From: Avena insularis
Taxonomy: Eukaryota > Streptophyta > Magnoliopsida > Poales > Poaceae
DNA: 64,000 nt
Direction: 5' to 3'
Assembly (NCBI GenBank): GCA_023614405.1
Contig: CM042696.1
Coordinates: 340,978,896 to 341,042,895 of the forward strand
Shown here: one piece after another, positions 1-12,800 of the stretch
Numbering within the stretch: the stretch's first letter is position 1
Layout: each line of letters starts with the position of its first letter
The notes under the pieces: generated by a model
What the model was told of the DNA's origin: nothing
Database searches by the model: none
The model's input: the letters and a program-made list of their open reading frames with translations, nothing else
Position numbers and translations under genes: made by a program

Positions 1-397
1 TGTCCTATGGTATTGATTGTTCTATACTAATCATAATGTACAACAGTCCACCATGAGGAACTTCTACTCTGAATCTCATATCACAAGACTAATGATGAAG
101 CAGCCAAAGCAAAGCAAGAGACAAGACGATGAACAAGCTAGACAATTCACCAATTGGTTGCATTAATAAGCAGAGTGGGACAATAAAACATAAGCAGGAT
201 AAGCATCAATAGTGCAATTAAACAGGAAACATAACCTACTGTACTGATTGTTCTATAGAACTCATCATGTGACAGCTCACTATGATCAATTTCTATTATT
301 ATCATAAGGCATATGATGAAGCAGCCAAACTAATGCAAAAAAACAAGATAATACAACCTTTATCACACGCAAACAGATCATAAGCCAAAATAATATA
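1..397. repeat. Tandem array, left part (units about 231 bp)
   Basis: Two related units are visible, anchored by GATTGTTCTA at 15 and 246 (231 bp apart). Each is followed by a 'CATMATGT...CYATGA' stretch and a 'GATGAAGCAGCCAAA' stretch. The same anchors recur at 14727 and 15006 beyond the inserted gypsy element. With that element removed, the spacing from 246 to 14727 becomes about 237 bp, so the array was continuous before insertion. No coding capacity is seen. It could be the subterminal or intronic repeats of a larger DNA transposon, but nothing here decides that. Confidence 0.75.
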
Positions 398-3300
398 TGT
401 AACTACCTCGGTGAAATTACGCTCTAAGTTGCATGCCTGGATGAGCGAAAGTGGTTAAAATAGTACGGTGGGGCCAAGGGCCACTCACAGGTAGACCTTT
501 CAGCCGTCCTAACCACTTCCAGAACATCGGGACAAGAACGAGCGGCGTAATCGGCAGGCAAAGGGATCAACTACATACACAAGTGAGTATGTATGCAAGC
601 CACCATACAACCGTTTTCAGAGCCATTCCATCTAAAAGAAATAGAAATATTGCAACGCGATACGGCAAGATCCAAATATCCTAGATAGAGATAATGGTTT
701 AGGATAGCTCCTCATACATCAAACATCAGAGTATCAGGCGGAAGCGGAAAACAAGATCCGAGTACGGATAAGAAGCAAATCGGCATAAGATGCCACATAA
801 ATAAACACATCCCGCCCACAGATCTCACGGATCCCCATCCCCGGAATCTCTACACCACGTGATCGTTGCCAACATCATCTGTCTCCTCCACCCAGTATCC
901 ATCTTGCGAGTACACCTGTTCATCTGAATCAAACAATTTACGTGTGAGACCCTAGTGGTACTCAGCAAGCCTTTATGCCTCTAAAGGGGACATATACCTG
1001 GGGTGACGCAATTGCAGCAAAAGATAATAACTAACAAGTCTATAGATACTCGGTAACCATCCGCTTAACCAATGATAGACGGATGTCCGTTAATTAGTAA
1101 CAATAATTATAACAGTATAATTAACAGATCCATCCTCCTTCTCGCTTACCAACGACAAAGCGGACGAACAACCCATCCGTTGGCAGTTTTATTAACCATT
1201 CCATGAGTATTGCACTATTTACTAGTCAAGTACTTAGTCAAATTAAAAGCGGTACTTTAGTTATACTTGTCTATGATCGAGAAACTGTGCTCCAAGTCGT
1301 CCATAATCGCGGACACGACTTTCAGAAAGATTTACCCTGCAGGGGTGCACAAATAGCAACACACACTCGATCAACCTCGAAAAAACCAAATCAAAACCCA
1401 ACGAGGCATTCACGACAAAGCGATCACAAGATTCAGTAATATTTCAGGGGGCCACCCCACTAAGCTACCCGCAACGAAGTTGGCCGGCTCCGGAACAGAC
1501 CCAGGGTTTGTGTGGACGGCGGTAAACGACTGGGAACCCGAAAGTGTGAATGGGCTTGTCGATACAACGAAAACTTGTCATGATCCCAAACAGTACAGGT
1601 GCTCCACGCACAAACGTAAATAAAACAGTAAAGCATGGCATAGGTACAGGATAGTAATAAAACCCCAAACCAGTTTGTGGCCTCAAGAAATAAGATTGAA
1701 TTAAGATCTGGCTCAGGGGGGTCCATAAGGCCTCCCGGATGTGGATAGTGCGAATATCAAGGAACAGGAATCAAGTACTCGGGGTCCTACGGGACACAAG
1801 TGAGCATGAAAAACCAAATAACAGATATTGCCCACCGGTGCCTCTTTCATTAGTTATCCCATTACTACTCAGATTAAGTTGTTTAGGTACCTCGTTATCC
1901 ATTTGACACTCACATACCCTACACATTCTATTCTACGACTCGCATGGCTCAAACAACTCCTATAGTAATGGCTCATGGGATGGAGGAACAAGCTTCGGTG
2001 GGGTTTAAAAGTAAAGGCTATGCAGTACTTGGGATTCAATTTAATGCAATCGCGACTCAATGATGCAAGAATAAGATAGAAGGCAATAGGTACTATATGT
2101 ATGCAAGCATGTGGTAGTGCTTGCCTGGCAGCTCAGTTGAAGCGAGAGACGGATCTGGGTAGTGCTCCTGGGATTCCTGATATATCCCCTGCTCGGCGTC
2201 TATTCAAAGAAGAACCAAACAAATAGGGGCCAACATAAATAAAGTGCACAAGCATATGAATTAAAATGCGACAAGCGAAGAAGCATGCTATGATGAATGA
2301 TGCACAATTTACATGGAAATAAGTAGCATGGCATGGGTGTGGTGTGGGGTACAAGAATAAAACATTTTATGAGTTTTAGTCAAATTTGATTGCCATAAAC
2401 AGTTCTGATTTTTAATAATGACATGATGCATGCTTCAATTCATAACATGGAATGCAAAGCTAGAACGGGCTCGTCGCGCTGATCGATTTAGACATATTAT
2501 TTGTCAAATTTGGAGTTATAGAATTAAAGTTATTAATTAATTAAAAAAAGGCATTTTTATTGCAATTAAACAATTTCGAAAATTTAAATTAGTCAAAAAT
2601 TATTTTAAATGGCAGATTTGAATTCCTCACATTTTTCTGATTCAAAACATATATTATTTGTACTATTTAGATTTATCAATAATAAGTTATTAATTTCTGG
2701 CTTTTAAAACATTTAAACAATTTCTGGAAAATATTTTTATTCTTAAGAAAACGGCGCTGTGACTTTTCTCACTCAAGACGCTCTACCCACTCTCGATGAC
2801 ATGTGGGTCGTGCTGATGGGGCCACGCGGCGAGCGGGGCTTGCTGGACGTGCGCAGGACGGTGGCGCGAGGCGGGAGAGCTGTGGTGGTGCACGAAGAGG
2901 ACAGAGGGGAGCAGGGCAGATCGAGGGGAGGTGAGGCTCACCTTGCATGTGCGGGTGCGCTAGGACGGCGAGACGCGGGCGTCGGGGTGATGGTACTCCG
3001 GGGTGTCGACCTTTGCGTCTTGGAGATCAAGAAGGGCCTCGGGCTCCTGGAGGATGGGCGGGACACGGCGCCTATGGCGACATCGGCGGCTAGGGTTTTG
3101 CTGAGAGGGGAAAGTGGAGAGGAGTGGGTGCAATGGGGCGCTGCTTTACCGGAGGCTGCTTTATGCAGAGGAGAGGACGAGAGGAGGCAGGCGCCGGTGG
3201 TCGCCGCTCACGTCTTGCGTCCCAGAAGAGAAACAAGACCCGGCCACTGGAGCACGTGAGTAGCGTGGTAATTTGTCTGGCGTGTCGAGAAGAGATATAG

Positions 3301-4531
3301 GAGAGGGTCTTGGCTCTTTGGGAGAGGTGCGGCCACCAGGTTTTGTGAGGGGGCTGGCCATGGCTAGAGCTATGCCTTTCTTGAGAGCTGCCGATAGCAC
3401 TCTTGCTCTAACCATCTTTGCATCTAAGGCGAATCAACTCCGTTTTGCCCAGATTTTTATAAAACGAACAGAGGAGAGGCGGTTGGGAGCTTCAGGTGGT
3501 GTTACGGTTTAAAAGAAAAGATGTGTAGGTGTATGTGTGTGTAAACGTACGGGTGATTCGGGTTTTGGAATAGAAAAAGGGGATTGGGGTTTTTATCTAG
3601 TCTAAACTAGACTAGATGAGACTAGTTTTAGACAAAACTTTAAACGGTTTTAGTGTCAAAGATTTAGGCATAGATCAAGAGACAAAAAAATAAATAACTA
3701 TTAGAGATGGAGTCTTTATTTAGATAGCTAGATTAGCTAGGGAACTTGTAGATGGAGTGTAGATATAGGATTTGATCAAAAATTTGAACAAACAAACAAG
3801 TGCAAAAGAATTTGAATAAAAGGGAGGTCACTAGTGGCATTGATATCACATGTGATTAGGGCTAATATTGCATGTAGAACTAGATTTGAATAAAAGGTAC
3901 GCCACATGCACATATGAATATTTGAGAGAGGCAAGCACTAGGATTGAATAGAAGGAGATGGAAAGGCAAGGTAGAATGGACACCACACCCAAAATAAAAG
4001 ATTGAGGTAAAAGGGAAGGTGGAGGGTTTTACTTGCATGAGACATGCAAGATTACCTCCATGCATGCATGATGTATTAAGATGGTGAAACATAACACATG
4101 TGTATGAGTGTATGAGATAGGTAGATTGGATCCATACAAATATATCTGGCCTGGTTTTAAATACTAACAACAAAAGGCCACATACATGTATATGGTGGAA
4201 AATAGATGATATCAAAGGAGAGGTGTATGGCATGTTAGTAGATGGAAGGGGAAGTAAAAGATATGCCCTCAACTCAACTTGGCCATTTAACATATATCAA
4301 AAGCCCAATAGGATTTAGTAAGAACCAAATGCAATGTATCAAGAGGCAAATCCAATTAATAGTGCATATGAGATAAGAACCAAATGAAAAGGGTTTTATA
4401 TGATGCTCAAATGCAAGGTGGCATGATGACATGAGCATGATATAATTATGATGCAACAATTATATGTAGGAAGTAGCATTTTATTATTAGACCATGTAGC
4501 ATTACAGATGTTAGACAAATGGAATGCTACA
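398..4531 (-). repeat. Element A, 3' LTR (4134 bp)
   Basis: Matches 9879-14635 over its whole length with scattered substitutions. It is 623 bp shorter, mainly because a segment equivalent to 12296-12899 is missing near position 2815. Open frames in this LTR (for example 2759-3259, 3880-4293) have no recognisable domains and are treated as chance. A candidate TATA box (minus strand) lies at 3455-3464 and a 9-bp-stem inverted repeat at 3596-3616. Confidence 0.93.
3455..3464 (-). promoter_or_regulatory. Candidate TATA box, element A 3' LTR
   Basis: TTTTATAAAA on either strand, conserved with 13559-13568 in the other LTR. In the minus orientation it lies in the middle of the LTR, where an LTR promoter would be expected. 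The start site is not visible from sequence alone. Confidence 0.5.
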
Positions 4532-4546
4532 ACTCTCTCCCACTAA
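4532..4546 (-). other. Polypurine tract of element A
   Basis: On the minus strand the bases directly before the 3' LTR read AGTGGGAGAGAGT. This is a purine-rich tract abutting the LTR, as needed for plus-strand DNA priming. Confidence 0.8.
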
Positions 4547-4568
4547 ATAGGAATCTCGCCCCGAGATT

Positions 4569-7500
4569 CTAGGAAGAAGAAGAAGACACGAAGAGGGTAG
4601 GATACTTGGCACGGAGCTCATCCTCACGTTCCCAAGTGGCTTCATCAACGGAATGGTGCGACCACTGCACGTTGCAGAACTTTATAGACTTGTTGCGAGT
4701 CTTTTTTTCTGTGACTTCTAGGATTTTTATGGGGTGTTCTTGATAAGACAGGTCTTCTTGGAGATTGATAAGCTCATGGTCCACGGTCCTGCCGGGGTCC
4801 TTGAAGCACTTCTTGAGTTGAGAGATATGGTACACATCATGGACCTTGAGTTTTTCAGGGAGCTCAAGAGCATAAGCAACTTCTCCTCTTCTTCCCCGAA
4901 TTTTGAAAGGACCGATGTATCTAGGAGCCAACTTTCCTTTGGTACCAAACCGGTGCGTGCCTCTCATGGGAGTGACACGAAGGTAAACGAGATCACCAGG
5001 GACATACTCCATGTCCGTGTGCTTTCTGTCATAGTTGCTCTTCTGGCGACTTTGAGCAACCTTCAGATTTTCAAGAATGATGTGAACCTTCTCCTCCGCT
5101 TGAGTTACAATGTCGGGGCCAAACAATGTTCTTTCACCTGCGCCTGACCAACCAATCGGAGTTCTGCATTTGCCGCCATAGAGAACCTCAAATGGTGCCA
5201 TCTTTAGACTTTTCTGGAAGTTGTTGTTGTAAGAGAATTCAGCATAAGGAAGGCATTCTTCCCACTTCATGCCGAAAGAGATAACGCAAGCACGGAGCAT
5301 ATCTTCCAGAATCTGATCGATCCTTTCAACTTGTCCTTGCGACTGAGGGTGGTAAGTTGTGCTGAAGTTCAATTTTGTTCCCAAAGCATTTTGGAAACTT
5401 CCCCAGAACTTGGAAGTGAAGATGCTTCCACGGTCTGAACTGATCTCAAGAGGAACCCCATACAGAGAGACAATTATGTTGATATAGAGCTCACCAATCA
5501 ATTGCGTAAATTGTTTCCTTGACGGGAAAGAAGTGAGCCACTTTAGAAAGCCTGTCGATGACAACAAAGATTGCATTGTTGCCCTTCTGCGACCTTGGAA
5601 ACCCAGTTATGAAGTCCATCTCTACTTTCTCCCATTTCCATTCCGGAGGCTTCAATGGTTGTAGAAGACCAGAAGGTTTCTGATGGATAGCTTTAACTCT
5701 GCGACAGACATCACATTCCGAGACATACTTGGCACAATATCGTTTCAACCCAGGCCACCAATACTGTGTTTTCAAGTCCATGTACATCTTAGTGCTGCCA
5801 GGGTGGATAGAAGAACAGAATCATGCACCTCCTTGAGAACTTGCTCTCTTAAACCCGGGTAGTTCAGAACAAACATCCGGTGTTCAAAGAAAAGAGCGCC
5901 TTGGTCGTCGACGTGGAAGGACTCATACTTTGGAAGCTGAATGTTGGAGATGATCTTTTTAGTGTAAGGATCACCAAGTTGAATGGAGCAAACTTTTTCT
6001 TCCAAGAGAGGAGTTGCCAGAAGGTTCAGAAGATACCCTTGATCCACAATTTCAAGGTTGAGCTGACGGAATTCCTCACACAAGAGAGGCTGTTGTTCTT
6101 CCACCATGAGGTTGTTGACATAAGCTTTTCGGCTAAGAGCATCGGCCATGACATTAGCTTTGCCCGGAGTGTAGTTGATGGTCAAATTGAAATCATTGAT
6201 TGCTTCAATCCACCTCCTCTGACGAAGGTTGACATCAGGCTGTGTGAAGATATACTTCGGACTCTTGTGGTCAGAAAAGCTTTCACAATGGTTGCCAAGC
6301 AAGTAGTGACTCCATATTTTCAAAGCAAAGACAACTGCTGCAAGTTCAAGGTCATGTGTAGGATAGTTGATCTCATGCGTCTTCAACTGTCGAGAGGCAT
6401 AAGCGACAACTTGTTTTTCTTGCATAAGGACCGCACCCAATCCTTGCAAGGAGGCGTCACAGAATATCTGGAAAGGCTTTGATATATCTGGAGGAATCAA
6501 GACTCGTGTGGAAGTGAGCTTCTCTTTGAGTGTTTCAAAGCTTGCTTGACATGCAGGAGACCAAAAGTATTTCTTGCCTTTCTTGAGGAGATCGGTAAGA
6601 GGCTTCGCAATCTTCGAGAAGTTCTGAACGAAGCGACGGCAGTAACTAGCCAAACCAAGGAAACTCCGGACTTCTTTGACATTTATGGGTGGAAGCCAGT
6701 CAACAATTGTCTTAATAGTTTGGTTGACGCAATGCCCTTGGCGAGATAACGTGACAAGGTAGGTGACTTCAGACGTAACTCACACATGGAGAACTTTGCA
6801 TACAGGCGGTTCTCACGAAGCTTTTTTAGGACACACCAAAGGTGTTCTTCATGTTCTTCCTTTGACTTAGAATAGACTAGAATGTCATCCAGATAGACCA
6901 CAACGAACTTTTCAAGATACTCCATGAAAACCGAGTTCATAAGCCTCGAGAAGGTGGCAGGTGCGTTGGTGAGACCGAAAGACATGACCGTGTACTCATA
7001 CAGGCCATAGCGGGTGGTGAAAGCTGTTTTGGGAACATCTTCTTTGCGAATCTTGATTTGATGATAACCACTTCTCAAGTCAAGCTTAGAGAATACCACA
7101 GCTCCAGCTAGCTGATCGAAGAGATCATTAATCCGCGGAAGGGGATATTTATTCTTGATGGTTTTAGCATTGAGAGCCCGATAGTCAACACAAAGTCTAT
7201 CAGTCTTGTCTCGCTTCTTCACAAAGATGGTTGGGCTACCCCAAGAAGAAGTACTGTGCTGAATGAAACCCAACTTCTCTTGTTCATCAAGCTGACGTTT
7301 GAGTTCAGCCAACTCAGCAGGACCCATTTTATAAGGCTTCTTGGAGATAGGAGCGGTACCAGGTTCAAGCTCAATCACAAACTCGACCTCTCGGTTAGGA
7401 GGCATACCTGGCAACTCTTCAGGAAAAACATATGGGAACTCACAGACCACCGGAACACTCTGAATAGCTTCCATAGCATCATCATTCAGAGCCGCCAAAG

Positions 7501-9016
7501 AGAAAAGCTGAACTGCAGGAGTCAGACTTGGAGAATAGACTATATGTCCTTCAGGATTTTTCAGAGAAACCGAGCGTTCAGCACCATCAATCACAGCTGC
7601 ATTTGTTGTTAACCAATCCATGCCCAAGATAACATCAATGTCATAATTGCCCAGAATAATTAAGGAAGCCGGGAACGAAGAACCACCAATCTCAATTTGA
7701 TTGCCATGGCTGATATGAGCAGCCCTCATGTTTGACCCAGGAGATTGTACCACAAGACGATGCAATAAGGGAACCATAGCCAGATCATGCTCATGCGCAA
7801 ACTTGTGAGAAACAAAAGAATGCGAAGCACCAGAATCAAACAAAACTCGTGCAGGGACTAAGTTAACAGGAAGCATACCCATCACAACTCCAGGTGCATG
7901 CTCATCTTGAGCGGCGTTGACACAGTTGGCACGAGCAACAGTAGACCCGGGCTTGGTGTTGATGTTGAGAGCCCGAGGTGGAGGTGCACGAACCATAGAA
8001 GAACTTGCCACAGGTCTTGGAGGTGGTGGTGGAAGAGCTTTGTTGTTCATTGGACAATTCCAGTGTTGATGCCCAGTGTTCCCACAAGTGTAACAAGCAC
8101 CAGGTGGACGTGGAGCAACGTAGCCAGGGACTCCGCCAGGCGCTCCAGGGTAGTTGTGGTTGTAGCCCCTGGGAGCAGCAGTGAAGGAGTTTGGTGGCCT
8201 TGACGCGTAGCTTGAAGGTCTTGGTGGAGCCGGGAGCGACGGTGGGGTGTTAGGAACCCACACACGGCACTTAAAAGGAGCTGACATAGCTGAAGAGCTT
8301 GCTGCATCACGTCTGTGTTTCTTGGACTCCTCAAACACTTGCCTACTTGCTTCTTCCTGCAGAGCTGTATATTGGAGTTCTAGAAAAGACCCCGGCCTTG
8401 CATGAGTGATTGCATATTTGATTGATGCATTGAGCCCTTGTCTGAACCTCTTTTGCTTCTTCTTGTCATCAGAGATCTCAACGCCACCATGCCGAGAAAG
8501 GTTCATGAAGTTTCTGATATAGGTATTGACATTGTCATTGCTCTGCTTGAGGTTGAGAAACACTTCCTTCATCCTTTCCATGACAATTTCTGACAGATAT
8601 TGCTCTTTGAATGCTCCAGTGAACTGTTCCCAAGTAGGCTGAAACTCAGAGTGGTTTGCCTTCAGGTAATTCTCCCACCATAGAGCTGCATCTCCCTTCA
8701 GAAGGTGAGTGGCACATTTTACCCATTCTTGCTTAGGAACATCAGCAGTCATCAGCAACCTTGACATCTCACGCAACCAATCATCTGCGTCCATAGGCTG
8801 ATCAGACACCTCAAAGTGGCGCGGGTTGAACTTCAGAAAAATCTTGATGTCTCCTCGCTTGGGAGGTGGAGGTAGCGGAACAAACTCATTCCTCCTGACA
8901 CTTTCTTCAAAACGCTGCTGGTTCTGCTGCATTGCTCCCAAGGCATTAGCAATACTTGCCAACGCAGCCCCCAGTTCAGTTGGTATGTCCTTCCCAGAAC
9001 GGCGTGGTGGTGCCAT
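4569..9016 (-). pseudogene. Element A gag-pol polyprotein, frameshifted
   Basis: The likely start is the ATG at 9016 (MAPPRRSG). The frame upstream opens with GTG and is ignored. In order: Gag capsid domain, a CCHC zinc knuckle ([14 protein letters not shown], near residue 320), a retropepsin motif ([12 protein letters not shown], near 400), reverse transcriptase with LCVDYRALN and the YLDD box ([12 protein letters not shown]), RNase H ([18 protein letters not shown]), then integrase with an HHCC zinc finger (CDVCRRV) and DDE residues in MDFITG, SDRGS and the QVERI region. The end carries a chromodomain-like tail (ATWEREDELRAKYPTLF). Frameshifts lie near 6775 (RT to RNase H), 5810 (before the integrase finger) and 5510 (integrase core). 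No other disabling change was noticed. Domain calls are motif recognition; the Tekay assignment comes from the integrase tail. Confidence 0.92.
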
Positions 9017-9863
9017 CCTGTGATTGATATAAAACACAAGTCAGTACCATAATGGAGAATAATAATAATCCAAAATAGTACCAAAATGGAATTAACCAAG
9101 ATTAAAGGATACAAATTACTAAGATGATATTAAAATATCAACAAAGTTCAAAGCACCTAGAAGATATTAAGTATATACACACGGTGAACAAGGAGTGTGG
9201 TACACAAAACTATCAAAGAAAAAAATTCCGCAAATTTCGGCATTAAAATACCACTATATGCGCAAAACCACTTAACGAATCAAGATTAGTAACTCTACCA
9301 ATTCAATATACAAGAGCGAATGATAAAAGTAGCGGTATGGTCGCGACTCCATCCCGCACTCAAATCATTACTCCGCACATGAATGAGCAAAACACATATC
9401 CCAACACCTTCTTTTTAAGATGAACCTAAAGATTAACAACTACGGAAACGAACACCCCAAACAAGATAACGTCGGATAACAAAGAGTAAGACAGATCGCA
9501 CCGGTATACAACAAATCAGATAGATCGCGTCGGTTTACGAAGGCCTGTCGGTATGGAATGTACCAACAGTTGATAACCAAAAGGCAGATAGTGATAACAT
9601 GTTGGATGCAACAGATAGACAAGGAATTCACACACACACACAACCTATGGTACTACGGAACCCAGAACACGTGAATCCTAGTTTGAATTTTAGAAGAGGA
9701 TTGAAAACGTTACACTTCCTTACTAGAAAAGGGTGGGTGGGTGGGTAAGAAGAAAAATGGAAGCAGTCCTACTCCCACGTTTGTTTTTCCCTAGTATACA
9801 TAGCTACCAAAATATTTGCTAGACTGACAACGACCATTTGGCTGAGACCCTGAAGGGCGGGAT
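9017..9863 (-). other. Untranslated leader of element A
   Basis: About 850 bp between the primer site and gag. It is AT-rich, with a short G-run repeat (GGGTGGGTGGGTGGG near 9729) and a CACACA run near 9630. No convincing coding sequence is present, unlike the equivalent place in the second gypsy element. Confidence 0.6.
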
Positions 9864-9876
9864 GGCTCTGATACCA
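9864..9876 (-). other. Primer-binding site (tRNA-iMet), element A
   Basis: The plus strand GGCTCTGATACCA is the complement of TGGTATCAGAGCC. That is the initiator-methionine tRNA 3' end match used by most plant chromoviruses and copia elements. It sits two bases inside the 5' LTR. Confidence 0.93.
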
Positions 9877-9878
9877 AT

Positions 9879-12800
9879 TGTAACTACCTCGGTGAATTAC
9901 GCTCTAAGTTGCATGCCTGAATGAGCGAAAGTGGTTCAAATAGTACAATGGGGCCAGGGGCCACTCACAGGTAGACCTTTCGACCGTCCTAACCACTTCC
10001 AGAACATCGGAACAAGAACGAGCGGCGTAATCGGCAGGCGAAGGGATCAACTACATACAAAAGTGAGTATGTATGCAAGCCACCATACAACTGTTTTCAG
10101 AGCCATTCCATCTAAAAGAAATAGAAATATTGCAACGCCATATGGCAAGATCCAAATATCCTAGATAGAGATAATGGTTTAGGATAGCTCCTCATACATC
10201 AAACATCAGAGTATCAGGCGGAAGCGGAAAACAAGATCCGAGTACGGATAAGAAGCAAATCGGCATAAGACGACACATAAATAAACACATCCCGCCCACA
10301 GATCTCACGGATCCCCATCCCCGGAATCTCTACACCGCGTGATCGTTGCCAACATGATCTGTCTCCTCCACCCAGTATCCATCTTGTGAGTACACCTGTT
10401 CATATGAATCAAACAATTTATCGTGTGAGACCCTAGGGGTACTCAGCAAGTCTTTATGCCTCTAAAGGGGACATATACCTGGGGTGACGCAATTGCAGCA
10501 AAAGATAATAACTAACAAGTCTATAGATACTCGCTAACCATCACTTTAACCAATGATGAGGATGTCCGTTAATTAGTAACAACAGTTATAACAGTATAAT
10601 TAACAGATCCATCCTCCTTCTCGCTTACCAATGAGAAAGCGGACGAACAACCCATCCGTTGGCAGTTTTATTAACCATTCCATGAGTATTGCACTATTTA
10701 CTAGTCAGGTACTTAGTCAAATTAAAAGCGGTACTTTAGTTATACTTGTCTATGATCGAGAAACTGTGCTCCAAGTCGTCCATAACCGCGGACACGGCTT
10801 TCAAAAAGATTTACCCTGCAGGGGTGCACAAATAGCAACACACACTCGATCAACCTCGGAAAAACCAAATCAAAACCCAACGAGGCATTCACGACAAAGC
10901 AATCACAGGATTCAGTAATATTTCAGGGGGCCACCCCACTAAGCTACCCGCAACAAAGTTGGCCGGCTTCGGAACGGACCCAGGGTTTGTGTGGACAGTG
11001 GTAAACGACTGGGAACCCGAAAGTGTGACTAGGCTTGTCGATACAGCGAAAACGTGTCATGATCCAAAATAGTACAGATGCTCCACGCACAATCGTAAAT
11101 AAAGTAAATCATGGCATAGGTACATGATAGTAATAAAACCCCAAACTAGTTTGTGGCCCCAAGAAATAAGACTGAATCAAGCTCTGGCTCAAGGGGGTCC
11201 ATAAGGCCTCCTGGATGTGGATAGTGCGAATAATCAAGGAACAGGAATAAAGTACTCGGGGTCCTACGGGACACAAGTGAGCATGAAAAACCAAATAACA
11301 GATATTGATCACCGGTGCCTCTTTCATTAGTTATCCCATTACTACTCAGATTAAGTTGTTTAGGTACCTCGTTATCCATCAGACACTCACATACCCTACA
11401 CATGCTATTCTACGACTCACATGGCTCAAACAACTCCTGTATTAATGGCTCATGGGATGGAGGAACAAGCTTCGGTGGGGTTTAAAAGTAAGGGCTATGA
11501 AGTACTTGGGATTCAATTTAATGCAATCGCGACTCAATGATGCAAGAATAAGATAGAAGGCAATAGGTACTATATGTATGCAATCATATGGTAGTGCTTG
11601 CCTGGTAGCTCAGTTGAAGCGAGAGACGGATCTGGGTAGTGCTCCTGGGATTCCTGATATATCCCCTGCTCGGCGTCTATTCAAAGAAGAACCAAACAAA
11701 CAGGGGCCAACATAAATAAAGTGCACAAGCATATGAATTAAAATGCAACAAGCGAACAAGCATGCTATGATGAATGATGCACAATTTACATGGAAATAAG
11801 TAGCATGGCATGGGTGAGGTGTGGGATACAAGAATAAAACATTTTATTGAGTTTTAGTCAAATTTGATTGCCATAAACAGTTCTGATTTTTAATAATGAC
11901 ATGATGCATGCTTCAATTCATAACATGGAATGCATAGCTAGAACGGGCTCGTCGCGCTGATTGATTTAGACATATTATTTGTCAAATTTGGAGTTATAGA
12001 ATTAAAGTTATTAATTAATTAAGAAAATGCATTTTTATTGCAATTAAACAATTTCAAAAATTTAAATTAGTCAAACATTATTTTGAATGGCAGATTTGAA
12101 TTCCTCACATTTCTCTGATTCAAAACATATATTATTTGTATTATTTGGATTTATCAATAATAAGTTATTAATTTCTGGATTTTAAAACATTTAAACAATT
12201 TCTGGAAAATATTTTTATTCTTAAAAAACGGCGCTGTGACTTTTCTCACTCAGGACGCTCTACCCACTCTCGATGACATGTGGGTCTGCGTGCTGCAGGG
12301 CCACCTCACGGGTGACTGTGCCTGGTTGTGACAAGTGGCAGAGAGAAGGGACGGCGGGGTGACGATCTCAAAAAGGCAAGGGCCTATTTGCGAGAAGTGC
12401 TGGGAGGTACGTGACGATCTAATATTGATCAGCGAAAACTGCTAGCTCGGACCGATGTTCCGAAGATGATGGCGAGCAAACCTTAAGGAATTTCGCAAAG
12501 ACGCTAAAACAAAAGGTGGAGAGGAGAGATAGGGCTACAACTTCTGTTTAGGACGTTACTTCAGAGGTGGGCTTTAACTATCGGAAAACAATGACGAACA
12601 GCGAGAAGAACCACCGGAGTTCAGGTTGTCAAAAATTCAGAAAACGCAGAGTTTTTGGTCGACTTCGACGGATGATCTCGAGCGCTACAGGAGACGGATT
12701 CGAGCGGGGTTTGCGGCGTTGGAAAGCAGGAAGTACCGGCTACGTTGGAGGTCCAACGATGACGATGGGGGTGGGCCGTGGAAGATGAGAGCTTGCGGAG

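Noticed and set aside
2759..3259. Plus-strand open frame of 166 codons, and the related 12626-13204
   Set aside because: Both lie at the matching place inside the two LTRs of element A, antisense to it, in a GC-rich leader. No domain or codon signature was seen, and the two copies differ in frame structure.
3880..4293. Minus-strand 137-codon frame duplicated at 13984-14397
   Set aside because: It is duplicated only because it is part of the LTR. The translation is low in recognisable motifs and typical of AT-rich chance frames.
5880..6482. Plus-strand 200-codon frame
   Set aside because: Antisense shadow of the RNase H/integrase region of element A. The minus-strand translation carries all the conserved motifs.
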